Below, piece after piece: positions 7,120 through 14,464 of a stretch of DNA of 14,827 bases (its first letter is position 1; every line of letters begins with the position of its first letter). Origin of the DNA: Allobrachymonas sp. (lineage in GTDB: Bacteria > Pseudomonadota > Gammaproteobacteria > Burkholderiales > Burkholderiaceae_C); contig JAUNUE010000023.1 in NCBI GenBank assembly GCA_030538335.1, positions 1 through 14,827 on the forward strand. The letters are read 5' to 3'. The notes under the pieces were generated by a model. The model saw nothing but the letters and a program-made list of their open reading frames with translations, had not been told where the DNA came from and made no database searches. A program made the position numbers and the translations under genes.

Positions 7120-7212
7120 ATGACAAGTCCCCGAAGGCTGTATATTGCAGGCGTGGCTGTTGCCACACTTGCTGCCCGCGCAAACCTTTGCATGCCTTGC
7201 AGCCCATTCTGA
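7120..7212 (+). CDS. Possible 30-residue leader peptide upstream of phoH
   Basis: An ATG at 7120, preceded by AGGGG five bases upstream, opens a 30-codon frame, MTSPRRLYIAGVAVATLAAR followed by ANLCMPCSPF, with its stop 15 bases before the phoH start. It has a basic N-terminus, a short hydrophobic stretch and two cysteines. It may be translated as a small leader, or it may be a chance frame. No family is recognised. Confidence 0.2.
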   Translation: MTSPRRLYIAGVAVATLAARANLCMPCSPF

Positions 7213-7227
7213 GAGACAAGCAACAAC

Positions 7228-8991
7228 ATGCCCCTGCCACCGCCCCCGAAAAAACGCGCCAGCGTTTTGCCCATCGCCTCCCTGCCTCGCGCTTCAAAAT
7301 CCAACGCAACGCCTTCCCCGCAAGCTCCCGAGGATGCACCGGCCACGCCTTTGCCTGCCGTCCAGGCAAGACCCGCACGCAAAAGTGCTCGCCTGCTGAC
7401 AGCGCCTTCAGCAGCCCAAGCCGCTGCGCCTGGCCATGGCGCTGCATTGCAGGTGCAGACCAGCAGCGAAGTGGCCGCACCCAGCCGCGTGCGTGCCAAA
7501 GCCGAAAAAGAGTTGCCACCTGCAACATCCCCTGTACGCAAGGCCGCCACGCGCAGCACAGCCCGCACCGCCAAGGCCAAAGACCAGGGGCCGAGCAAGC
7601 TGTTTGTGCTCGACACCAATGTGCTGATGCACGACCCGACCTGCCTGTTCCGGTTTGAAGAACACGACATCTACCTCGCGCTGATCGTGCTGGAGGAGAT
7701 GGACAGCCACAAAAAAGGCAGCAACGAAGTGGCGCGCAACGTGCGCCAGGCCAGCCGCACGCTGGATGCGCTGGTGGCAGCCGTACCCAAAGACGAATTG
7801 ACCAGCGGCCTGCCGCTTAACGCCACTGGCAGCAAAGAGGCCACAGGCCGCCTGTTCTTCCAGACCGAAGTACTCGATTACAGCCTGCCGACCCAGGCAT
7901 TGCCGCAGGGCAAGGCCGACAACCAGATCCTGGGTGTGGTGGCGGCACTGGAAAAATACCACCCTGGCCGCGAAGTGGTGCTAGTGTCAAAAGACATCAA
8001 TATGCGCGTAAAGGCGCGGGCGCTGGGCCTGTCGGCAGAAGACTACGAAAACGACAAGGCACTCGACGACGACGAAGTGTTGTACAACGGTGCCCTGGTC
8101 CTGCCTGCCAACTTCTGGGACACGCAGCCCGAGGATATCGAAAGCTGGAAAGAAGGTGCGCACACCTTCTACCGGGTTCATGGCCCGCTGGTGCAGCAAA
8201 TGCTCATCAACCAGTTCGTCTATTTTGAGCAGCCCGGCGAAACCAGCCTTTACACCCGCGTGGTGGAGATCCGTGGCGACAGCGCCGTGCTCAAGACCCT
8301 GCGCGACTGCACCCACCCCAAGCAAGCCGCATGGGGCGTAACGGCCCGCAACCGCGAGCAGAATTTTGCGATGAACCTGCTGCTCGATCCCGAGATCGAC
8401 CTGGTCACGCTAGCTGGCAACGCAGGTACCGGCAAAACCTTGCTGGCGCTGGCCTGCGGCCTGACGCAGGTGCTGGACGAGCGCCGCTACAGCGAAATCA
8501 TCATGACACGGGCAACGGTGAGCGTGGGCGAAGACATCGGCTTTTTGCCCGGCACCGAAGAAGAAAAAATGGGGCCGTGGATGGGCGCGCTGGATGACAA
8601 CCTGGAGTTCCTCACCAAAAACGCCAGCCAGAACAGCAGCGCCGGTGAATGGGGGCGCGCCGCCACCAACGACCTGATCCGCAGCCGCATCAAGATCAAG
8701 AGCATGAACTTCATGCGCGGGCGCACCTTCATGAACAAGTACGTCATCATCGACGAGGCACAAAACCTTACGCCCAAGCAGATGAAGACGCTGATCACGC
8801 GCGCCGGGCCGGGCACCAAGATCGTCTGCATGGGCAACCTGGCGCAGATCGACACACCGTATCTGACCGAAGGCTCTTCGGGCCTGACTTCGGTGGTCGA
8901 CAAGTTCAAGGGCTGGCCGCACAGCGGGCACATCACGCTGGCGCGTGGCGAGCGTTCGCGTCTGGCCGATTTTGCGGCGGACGTGCTGTAA
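7228..8991 (+). CDS. PhoH family protein with N-terminal PIN domain (PhoH2-type RNase/ATPase)
   Basis: This 587-residue fusion has two domains. The PIN nuclease-like domain starts near residue 125 with LFVLDTNVLMHDP (Asp129) and continues with LIVLEEMDSHKKG and a later acidic site VLVSKDINMRVKA. The PhoH ATPase domain follows, with Walker A GNAGTGKT (residues 397-404, Lys403), the sensor-like ATVSVGEDIGFLPGT, and Walker B VIIDEAQN (Asp509, Glu510). PIN-PhoH proteins of this kind have been characterised as ATP-dependent RNA unwinding and cleaving enzymes in mycobacteria; the role in proteobacteria is less settled. The first 120 residues are a low-complexity Ala/Pro/Lys/Arg segment that is probably disordered. 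The start at 7228 has only a weak ribosome site (GAGAGA). Because the N-terminal tail is poorly constrained, the true start could lie downstream. pabBC follows almost directly, suggesting co-transcription. Confidence 0.92.
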   Translation: MPLPPPPKKRASVLPIASLPRASKSNATPSPQAPEDAPATPLPAVQARPARKSARLLTAPSAAQAAAPGHGAALQVQTSSEVAAPSRVRAKAEKELPPATSPVRKAATRSTARTAKAKDQGPSKLFVLDTNVLMHDPTCLFRFEEHDIYLALIVLEEMDSHKKGSNEVARNVRQASRTLDALVAAVPKDELTSGLPLNATGSKEATGRLFFQTEVLDYSLPTQALPQGKADNQILGVVAALEKYHPGREVVLVSKDINMRVKARALGLSAEDYENDKALDDDEVLYNGALVLPANFWDTQPEDIESWKEGAHTFYRVHGPLVQQMLINQFVYFEQPGETSLYTRVVEIRGDSAVLKTLRDCTHPKQAAWGVTARNREQNFAMNLLLDPEIDLVTLAGNAGTGKTLLALACGLTQVLDERRYSEIIMTRATVSVGEDIGFLPGTEEEKMGPWMGALDDNLEFLTKNASQNSSAGEWGRAATNDLIRSRIKIKSMNFMRGRTFMNKYVIIDEAQNLTPKQMKTLITRAGPGTKIVCMGNLAQIDTPYLTEGSSGLTSVVDKFKGWPHSGHITLARGERSRLADFAADVL

Positions 8992-9004
8992 CGCCCCGCT
9001 TGCG

Positions 9005-10912
9005 TTGCGACACGCCGTTTGCATCATCGACTTTGCCGCACAAGAAGGCGGTGCCTGCCAACGGCTGCGCTTCACAGCGGCTCATGCGCTTGTACTGGCA
9101 CACCAGCCTGACGAGGTGCTGCCCGCACTGGCACGTATCGAGCAAGCAATAGCAAAGGGCCAATGGGCTGTGGGCTATCTGGCCTACGAAGCCGCTGCCG
9201 GGCTGGATGAAAAGATGGCCCAGGCGATGGGCATTGCAGCCACTGCACGCCACGATATGCCGCTGCTGGCCTTTGCCTTGTTTGACGGCCCCGATGCCGC
9301 TTCAACCTTTGCCGGGGGCGTGCCCGCCGCGCAGCCTTGCCCTGCGAGGGATGACTCTGCCCACAAGGCGCCTGCATGGCATCTCCACGAAGACCAGGTC
9401 ACCTACACCGCGCATATCGAACAGATCCGCCAGACCATTGCCGCGGGCGATGTGTACCAGGTCAACCACACCCTGCGCGCAAGCGCTACGACCGAAGCAG
9501 GGTTTTCGCCCTGGCATTACTACGAGGCTTTACAGAAGCGCCAGCAGGGCCGCTATGGCGCCTGGCTGGATTTTGGCGACCACCAGGTCTTGTCGCTGTC
9601 GCCCGAATTGTTTTTTGACTGGAACCGCACAAACGGAGAAATCACCACCCGCCCGATGAAAGGCACAGCCCCGCGCGGCACCACGCCCGAGGCAGACGAG
9701 ACCCAGGCGCAACACCTGCGTACCAGCCCCAAAGAGCGCGCCGAGAACGTGATGATTGTGGACTTGCTGCGCAACGACCTGGGGCGCGTTGCCGTCACCG
9801 GCAGCGTGCACGTGCCGCATCTGCTGCACGTCGAGGCTTACCCCACCTTGTGGCAAATGACCAGCACCGTGCAGGCCACGACCAGACCCGATACCACCCT
9901 CACGCAAGTATTGCAGGCGTTGTTTCCCTGCGGCTCGATCACTGGTGCGCCCAAGCAGATGGCGATGCAGAAAATTGCCGCGCTCGAAAGCGCCCCGCGC
10001 GGCGTGTACTGCGGCGCCGTGGGCGTCATCCACCCGCAGCGCGCCGTGTTCAATGTGGCCATCCGCACCATCACGCGAATGGCAGACGGCCCCATGCACT
10101 ACGGCGTGGGTGGCGGCATCACCTGGTTGTCTGACGCCCATGCAGAATACGCCGAGGCACTGCTGAAAATGCGCTTTCTCGATACGCCTGCAATGGCGCA
10201 GCCCAGTTTCGCCCTGCGCGAAACGCTGCTGCTGGCTGATGGCCGCTACGCCCTCTTGCAACATCACCTGCAACGCATCGCCCAGTCGGCGCAGGTCTGC
10301 GGCTTTCGCCCCTTGAGCCACACGCAACGCGCCAAGGCGCTAAGCGATTTCGCTGCGCAGCACCCGGCCGGTTTATGGCGCGTGGCGCTGACACAAACCG
10401 CCGCCGGTGAATTACAGGTGCAAGGCAGCGCCCTGCAGATGCCCTTTTTTGCCCCCGCAAAACACTGGTCAGAAGACGACGCATTGCCCGCCAACTGGCT
10501 GCAAGCGCCCACTTCAACCGATGATCAGGCACAAACCGTAGCGGTGGCCACGTACGCCAATACGGTGGATGCCTGCTGGCTGCTGCACAAAACCACGCAG
10601 CGCGCGCATTACGACGCCGCGCTGGCCGCACACCCCAAGGCCTGGGACGTGATCCTGCACAACGCCGAGGGCTTTGCCACCGAATGCAGCCGCGGCAACC
10701 TGGTGCTGCAAACCGCGCAGGGCTGCATCACGCCCCCGCTCACGCATGGCTTGCTGCCCGGCACGTTGCGCGAAGCCTTGCTGCCATACGGTGCCATAAG
10801 CGAATCGCCTATCCCGCTGCAGCGCTTGCTGGAGCCGCAGGATGGCGATCAACTCTGGTTCATCAACGGTGTGCGTGGGTGGGTCAAGTTGAAATTGCAG
10901 CAAACGCTGTAA
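9005..10912 (+). CDS. pabB: Aminodeoxychorismate synthase component I fused to aminodeoxychorismate lyase (PabB-PabC)
   Basis: This protein of about 635 residues combines two steps of p-aminobenzoate (folate) synthesis. The chorismate-binding PabB part shows PMKGTAPRG, ENVMIVDLLRNDLGR (around 248-262), FPCGSITGAPK (Lys317), RGVYCGAVGVI and YGVGGGITW, all hallmarks of the anthranilate/aminodeoxychorismate synthase family. From about residue 402 it continues as a class IV PLP aminotransferase fold (PabC): RETLLLADG, HHLQRIAQSA, the probable PLP lysine Lys529 in LLHKTTQR, and EGFATECSRGNL. The start is uncertain. No ATG fits, so TTG at 9005 (MRHAVCIIDF) is chosen because RxxIDF-like starts are usual; an alternative GTG at 8945 would overlap phoH by 47 bases. 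A PabA glutaminase is not encoded here. An intrinsic terminator follows at 10971. Confidence 0.92.
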   Translation: MRHAVCIIDFAAQEGGACQRLRFTAAHALVLAHQPDEVLPALARIEQAIAKGQWAVGYLAYEAAAGLDEKMAQAMGIAATARHDMPLLAFALFDGPDAASTFAGGVPAAQPCPARDDSAHKAPAWHLHEDQVTYTAHIEQIRQTIAAGDVYQVNHTLRASATTEAGFSPWHYYEALQKRQQGRYGAWLDFGDHQVLSLSPELFFDWNRTNGEITTRPMKGTAPRGTTPEADETQAQHLRTSPKERAENVMIVDLLRNDLGRVAVTGSVHVPHLLHVEAYPTLWQMTSTVQATTRPDTTLTQVLQALFPCGSITGAPKQMAMQKIAALESAPRGVYCGAVGVIHPQRAVFNVAIRTITRMADGPMHYGVGGGITWLSDAHAEYAEALLKMRFLDTPAMAQPSFALRETLLLADGRYALLQHHLQRIAQSAQVCGFRPLSHTQRAKALSDFAAQHPAGLWRVALTQTAAGELQVQGSALQMPFFAPAKHWSEDDALPANWLQAPTSTDDQAQTVAVATYANTVDACWLLHKTTQRAHYDAALAAHPKAWDVILHNAEGFATECSRGNLVLQTAQGCITPPLTHGLLPGTLREALLPYGAISESPIPLQRLLEPQDGDQLWFINGVRGWVKLKLQQTL

Positions 10913-10964
10913 CTTAGTTGTTTTTGTTGGGGTTCGATACCGCTTACCACCAAGCTACGGAACT

Positions 10965-11211
10965 GAAGCAAGGGCCGCGCAAGCGGCCCTTTTGGGTGGG
11001 CGCTGGGTCGACAAAGATCGCCACGCCACCTGTAGCGGCTCGCGATGACAAGGCTTTGGTTGGGATGGTGACTGCAACGGTTTTAAAAACCGGCGTCATT
11101 GCGAGGAGCGCAAAAGCGCGACGCGGCAATCTGCTGAAAACGGCCCATGCAACAAGGCCGGAACCGCGAAGCGATTCCGACGCATGTTGTTTGATGTAGC
11201 TGCATACGGCA
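10965..11211. repeat. Tandem repeat unit, copy 1 (247 bases)
   Basis: Compared by eye base for base, this unit and the next one differ at about 11 positions plus one single-base length change, so they are roughly 95% identical. In order the unit contains: a terminator hairpin; an element at 11016-11049 whose reverse complement starts GTCATCGCGAG and ends GGCGATC; a matching element on the top strand at 11095-11131 (GTCATTGCGAG ... GGCAATC); and a further hairpin at 11160-11178 (GGAACCGC, GAA, GCGATTCC). The GTCATTGCGAG...GGCAATC sequence belongs to a dispersed palindrome type found between genes in many proteobacteria. Confidence 0.9.
10971..10993 (+). terminator. Intrinsic terminator after pabBC (in repeat copy 1)
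   Basis: A perfect 8-base GC-rich stem AGGGCCGC (10971-10978) / GCGGCCCT (10983-10990) with tetraloop GCAA is followed by T residues (10990-10993). It lies 58 bases after the pabBC stop in the right orientation to end that transcript. The GCAA loop is a stabilising GNRA-type tetraloop. The T-run is short (TTTT, then GGG). Confidence 0.75.
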
Positions 11212-11460
11212 GAAGCAAGGGCCGCGCAAGCGGCCCTTTTGTGTGGGCACTGGGTTGACACAGATCGCCACGCCGCCTGTAGCGGCTCGCGATGACAAGG
11301 CTTTGGTTGGGATGGTGACGGTAACGGTTTTAAAAACCAGCGTCATTGCGAGGAGCGCAAAAGCGCGACGCGGCAATCTGCTGAAAACGGCCCATGCAAC
11401 AAGGCCGGAACCGCGAAGCGATTCCGGCGCATGTTGTTTTGATGTGGTTGCATACGGCAG
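11212..11460. repeat. Tandem repeat unit, copy 2
   Basis: This is the second, directly adjacent copy of the unit at 10965, offset by 247 bases. It keeps every structural part: the terminator hairpin, the inverted pair (11263-11296 and 11342-11378) and the distal hairpin. The two copies end in the same TGCATACGGCAGAA, after which sequence similarity stops (AGCAAGGG after copy 1, TCTCC after copy 2). The differences are scattered, which indicates an old duplication or independent maintenance rather than a very recent event. Confidence 0.9.
11218..11240 (+). terminator. Second copy of the intrinsic terminator (in repeat copy 2)
   Basis: The same perfect 8-base stem AGGGCCGC (11218-11225) / GCGGCCCT (11230-11237) with loop GCAA and a TTTT end recurs unchanged. 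The stem and loop are identical in both copies although nearby bases differ, so the hairpin may be under selection. No gene lies between the two copies, so this one would be a back-up terminator. Confidence 0.65.
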
Positions 11461-11491
11461 AATCTCCTTGCAGAGGTTCTGCCTGCTACCC

Positions 11492-12181
11492 TCAACGAAA
11501 ATCTGCCGAGCAACGCCACTCCATCCACTGGTCTGTGGCCGGATGCCGCAAGCCCAAATACCACGCATGCAGCATCAACCGCGGTGCCATCTGCTGGTTG
11601 GCGGCGTCGCCATACAAGGCATCACCCGCAATGGCATGGCCGATGGATTGCAGATGCACCCGGATCTGGTGTGAGCGCCCGGTTTCGGGTTCCAGCTCCA
11701 GCACGGCGTGTGTGCCTTGCGCTGCTGGCGGACGGAAAAAACCGGGCGCCAGGGCTGGATGCATTTCAGGCGCATCGAGCAAGCGCCAGCGCGTGCGGCT
11801 GGGCTTGCCGTATTGGTGGTCAATGACGCTGCGCGGGCGGTTCGGCCAATCGACGAGCAAAGGCGCATCAATACATTGCCACTGCGTCGGCTCCACCGCG
11901 GGTCTGCCCTGCACCACCGCCACGTAGCCTTTGCGCACCTCGCCTTGGGCAAATTGGCGCTGCAGGCGGCGTTGCATCTCCAGCCCGCGCGCCATCACCA
12001 TCAGGCCGCTGGTGCCCATGTCGAGCCTGTGCACCACCTGCGCATCAGATATGTGCTGTTGCACGCGCACACTCAGGCAGTCCTGCTTGTCTGGCCCGCG
12101 GCCCGGAACCGCCAGCAAACCCGAAGGCTTGTGCAGCACGGTCAGCGCATCGTCCAGATAAAGGGCAGTCAACAAGGGCAT
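11492..12181 (-). CDS. rluA: Dual-specificity RNA pseudouridine synthase RluA
   Basis: This 229-residue protein is close in size to E. coli RluA (219) and lacks an N-terminal S4 domain, which separates it from RluC and RluD. The RluA-family catalytic motif HRLDMGTSGLMV places the catalytic Asp at residue 54. Further RluA-like blocks are HKPSGLLAVPGRG, RRLQRQFAQGEVRKGYVA, ETGRSHQIRVHLQSIGH and APRLMLHAWYLGLRHP. RluA isomerises uridine in 23S rRNA (U746, E. coli numbering) and in tRNA position 32 of several tRNAs. The gene is transcribed away from the DUF47-pit pair. Its 3' end lies about 30 bases from the tandem repeats. No clear ribosome binding site precedes the ATG at 12181. Confidence 0.9.
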   Translation of the reverse strand: MPLLTALYLDDALTVLHKPSGLLAVPGRGPDKQDCLSVRVQQHISDAQVVHRLDMGTSGLMVMARGLEMQRRLQRQFAQGEVRKGYVAVVQGRPAVEPTQWQCIDAPLLVDWPNRPRSVIDHQYGKPSRTRWRLLDAPEMHPALAPGFFRPPAAQGTHAVLELEPETGRSHQIRVHLQSIGHAIAGDALYGDAANQQMAPRLMLHAWYLGLRHPATDQWMEWRCSADFR

Positions 12182-12304
12182 GGACTATCGGGTATGCACA
12201 GCCTCGTGCGATGAGAAAAGGTTGGCAAAACAAAAAGAAAAAACAAACAGCAAAAACGGCAAGCTGCGGGCCAAAAACGCGGAGCCATTACACTCGCAAA
12301 CAGC

Positions 12305-12322
12305 TTGTCATTATTCTGCAGC
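12305..12322 (+). promoter_or_regulatory. Weak Pho-box-like sequence before the DUF47-pit genes
   Basis: TTGTCAT (12305-12311), a four-base spacer TATT, then CTGCAGC (12316-12322) resembles one PhoB box (CTGTCAT, four AT bases, CTGTCAC), with a good first half and a poor second half. It abuts the start codon at 12324, which is too close for a normal activator site unless the transcript is leaderless or the start is further down. It is a weak candidate, suggested mainly by the phosphate-related genes that follow. Confidence 0.2.
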
Positions 12323-12323
12323 C

Positions 12324-12971
12324 ATGTTTTTCAAGAAACTCCTGCCGCAAGACGGCAATTTCTTCGAGCAGTTGAATCAGCACGCGCACCACATGCTGGA
12401 GGCGGCACGCGCCTTTTCGCAACTGGTCGAGAACTACCCTTCCCCTGAACTGCGCCAGCAATACACGCAAGCCGTGAGCGATGCCGAGCAACGCGCCGAC
12501 GAGGTGATGCACGCCTTCAGCAGCCTGCTGCACAAAACCTTCATCACGCCGATCGAGCGCGAGCAGTTGCACCACCTGGTCAACGCGCTTGACGATGTGG
12601 TTGATACGCTGCAGGACGCCGCCGAAACCACCACGCTGTACGACGTGCGCAGCACCACGCCCGAGATGGTGCAGTTCAGCCAGATCAACCTGCAATGCTG
12701 CGAAGCCTTGCAAAATGCCATCGGCCAGCTTACCAGGCTCGGCTCGCCCTCTGTTGCGGCCCAGATACTGGAAAGCTGCAAGCAAGTGGATGCGCTCGAA
12801 TCCGAAGCCGACCAGATCATGCGCAAAGCCATGAGCCAGTTGTTCCGCGAACAGCAGGACGTGCGCGAACTGATCAAGTTCAAGGCCATGTACGAGCTGC
12901 TCGAAACGGTGAGCGACCGTTGCGAGGAAGTGGCCAATATCCTCGAAGGCGTGGTGCTGGAAAATTCCTGA
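12324..12971 (+). CDS. DUF47 family (PhoU-like) Pit accessory protein
   Basis: This all-helical protein of 215 residues belongs to the DUF47 family, which is structurally related to PhoU. It starts MFFKKLLPQDGNFFEQLNQHA, the typical family N-terminus, so 12324 is chosen over a longer frame from 12180 whose leader is unlike any family member. Repeated helices carry conserved acidic clusters such as DAEQRADEV, HHLVNALDDVVDTLQDAAE and VDALESEADQIMRKA, the second and third being the metal-coordinating style (ExxxD / DxxDD) of PhoU-like helical bundles. Family members almost always sit next to a PiT phosphate transporter gene and are thought to modulate its activity. That is the arrangement here, with pit 36 bases downstream on the same strand. 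Confidence 0.93.
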   Translation: MFFKKLLPQDGNFFEQLNQHAHHMLEAARAFSQLVENYPSPELRQQYTQAVSDAEQRADEVMHAFSSLLHKTFITPIEREQLHHLVNALDDVVDTLQDAAETTTLYDVRSTTPEMVQFSQINLQCCEALQNAIGQLTRLGSPSVAAQILESCKQVDALESEADQIMRKAMSQLFREQQDVRELIKFKAMYELLETVSDRCEEVANILEGVVLENS

Positions 12972-13007
12972 ACTCCCTGCCTGTTTCCTGCCTTATCTCT
13001 TCGCCGA

Positions 13008-14015
13008 ATGACGCACGACATGTTCTGGATGGTGGCCATGCTGATCGGCCTGGCGCTGCTGTTCGACTTTTTGAACGGCTTTCACGACGCGGCCAATTCC
13101 ATTGCCACCGTCGTTTCCACCGGCGTGCTCAATCCTGCGCAAGCCGTGGTATTTGCAGCGTTTTTCAACTTTGTGGCGGTGTTTGTCTTTCACAACCTGC
13201 AGGTCGCTGCCACCGTGGGCAAGGGCATTGTGCTGGCGGAGGTGGTGGATACGCACATCATCTTTGGCGCACTCGTCGGCGCCATCGCCTGGAACGTCAT
13301 CACCTGGTACTACGGCATACCCAGCAGCTCTTCGCATGCCTTGATTGGCGGGCTGGTAGGCGCGGTGCTGTGCAAAAGCGGCTGGCAGGCGCTGGTGTGG
13401 GACGGCATTGGCAAGACGGTGCTGTTCATCTTGATTTCGCCCGCGCTGGGTTTTGTGCTGGGTTCTGCCATGATGGTGGCCGTGGCCTGGATGTTCCGAC
13501 GCGCGCAACCCGACAAGGCCGACAGGCTGTTCCGCCGTTTGCAACTGCTGTCTGCCGGCGCCTACAGCCTGGGGCATGGCGGCAACGATGCACAAAAGAC
13601 CATCGGCATCATCTGGCTGCTGTTGATCGTTACCGGCTACACCAGCGCGGGCAGCCACATTCCACCCACATGGGTGGTGCTGGTATGTCATGCAGCCATG
13701 GCTTTGGGCACCGGGTTTGGCGGCTGGCGCATTGTGCGCACCATGGGGCAGCGCATTACCAAGCTGCGCCCCGTGGGCGGTTTTTGTGCAGAAACGGGCG
13801 GCGCGCTGACCCTGTTTGTCGCCACCGCACTGGGCGCACCCGTTTCCACCACGCACACCATTACCGGCGCCATTGTGGGCGTGGGTGCCGTGCAGCGGCC
13901 GGGCACCATCCGCTGGGGCATTGCCGGCAATATCGTATGGGCCTGGGTTCTCACCATTCCCGCCAGTGGGCTGATTGCGGCTGGCGCATATTATTTCGGG
14001 CTTTTCTTCTTTTGA
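13008..14015 (+). CDS. pit: Low-affinity inorganic phosphate transporter, PiT family
   Basis: This 335-residue polytopic inner-membrane protein would take up (metal-)phosphate using ion gradients. Both copies of the family's inverted signature are visible: GFHDAANSIATVVSTGVL near the N-terminus and SLGHGGNDAQKTIGI near residue 190, each with the conserved Asn-Asp or Asp-Ala-Ala-Asn pattern. The motif SSSSHALIGGLVGA in the first half is mirrored by STTHTITGAIVGVGA in the second. About ten hydrophobic segments can be counted. It is shorter than E. coli PitA (499) and lacks the long cytoplasmic loop, which is typical of the short bacterial PiT subgroup that travels with DUF47. The 36-base gap from the DUF47 gene implies an operon. 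No clear ribosome binding site was seen before the ATG. Confidence 0.95.
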   Translation: MTHDMFWMVAMLIGLALLFDFLNGFHDAANSIATVVSTGVLNPAQAVVFAAFFNFVAVFVFHNLQVAATVGKGIVLAEVVDTHIIFGALVGAIAWNVITWYYGIPSSSSHALIGGLVGAVLCKSGWQALVWDGIGKTVLFILISPALGFVLGSAMMVAVAWMFRRAQPDKADRLFRRLQLLSAGAYSLGHGGNDAQKTIGIIWLLLIVTGYTSAGSHIPPTWVVLVCHAAMALGTGFGGWRIVRTMGQRITKLRPVGGFCAETGGALTLFVATALGAPVSTTHTITGAIVGVGAVQRPGTIRWGIAGNIVWAWVLTIPASGLIAAGAYYFGLFFF

Positions 14016-14144
14016 TTCATGCACGGATGCGATATTCATTCATAACCCGTAAATCAATATAAAGAATTTTTTATATTCATTGGCAATTGATGAACCATCA
14101 ACCCAAAAAATCCAGGACATGAGAATTCATTGATGGACTAACTA

Positions 14145-14170
14145 TGTCGAAATGCAATCAATTTTCGACA
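14145..14170. promoter_or_regulatory. Perfect 8-base dyad upstream of amtB
   Basis: TGTCGAAA (14145-14152) and TTTCGACA (14163-14170) are exact complements separated by 10 bases. It is the best dyad of the AT-rich region and has the geometry of a dimeric regulator site or an RNA hairpin. It lies about 295 bases before the amtB start. Confidence 0.4.
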
Positions 14171-14406
14171 AATTCATATATACCTCTCTCGGCAGGTTTC
14201 AGGTGGTTACAAAAACACCTGCAGAATTCAAGCCGAAGCGTAGAATCCAGCCGCCTGCAGCAAGGGCTGCGGGCGTTCATGTTCAGCGCCTTCTAGCTGG
14301 TAAGTGCACGCTGTTAAAAGGCATTTGAAGGTTCACCGTAACTGCGAAACCATTCGCCACATACGACGGGCCGTAAAGTGCAGTGTCATGGCCTATACAC
14401 AAGTAT

Positions 14407-14429
14407 TTGGTATTAACCAGATATGCCAA
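14407..14429. promoter_or_regulatory. Imperfect dyad just upstream of amtB
   Basis: TTGGTAT (14407-14413) and ATGCCAA (14423-14429) pair at six of seven positions with a 9-base spacer, about 36 bases before the amtB start codon. The layout is like a LysR-type or repressor site close to a promoter. No regulator gene is present in the window. Confidence 0.25.
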
Positions 14430-14464
14430 CTGAAAGGGAATTTGCATATACGGAGTTAATATAA

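Larger units (their letters stand above)
14016..14464 (+). other. AT-richer gene-free region upstream of the ammonium transporter
   Basis: This stretch of about 450 bases has no convincing frame and is visibly richer in A and T than the flanking genes. It holds several inverted repeats: AATATAAA/TTTATATT (14056-14063, 14070-14077), TTGATG/CATCAA (14087-14092, 14096-14101), TGTCGAAA/TTTCGACA (14145-14152, 14163-14170), CAGGTG/CACCTG (14200-14205, 14216-14221) and a GC hairpin at about 14254-14273. The first may end the pit transcript; the rest may be regulatory. I found no sigma-54 (GG-N10-GC) element at the expected place. Confidence 0.6.

Noticed and set aside
10965..11460. CRISPR array
   Set aside because: There are only two units of 247 bases, adjacent without spacers, and no cas genes nearby.
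11083..11568. Minus-strand frame across the tandem repeats, with repeated RLPRRAFALLAMT
   Set aside because: This is the typical spurious translation of dispersed GTCATTGCGAG-type palindromes and runs into rluA.
12993..14039. Minus-strand frame (348 codons) opposite pit
   Set aside because: It is an antisense shadow; Gly/Asn/His-rich content without membrane segments or motifs, while pit has clear family signatures.
14221..14400. tRNA or small structured RNA gene
   Set aside because: A short GC hairpin is present, but no cloverleaf, TTC-loop or other recognisable RNA family feature could be traced.
14380..14464. Sigma-54 promoter for amtB
   Set aside because: TTTGCA occurs at 14441-14446, but no GG lies at the required distance upstream.
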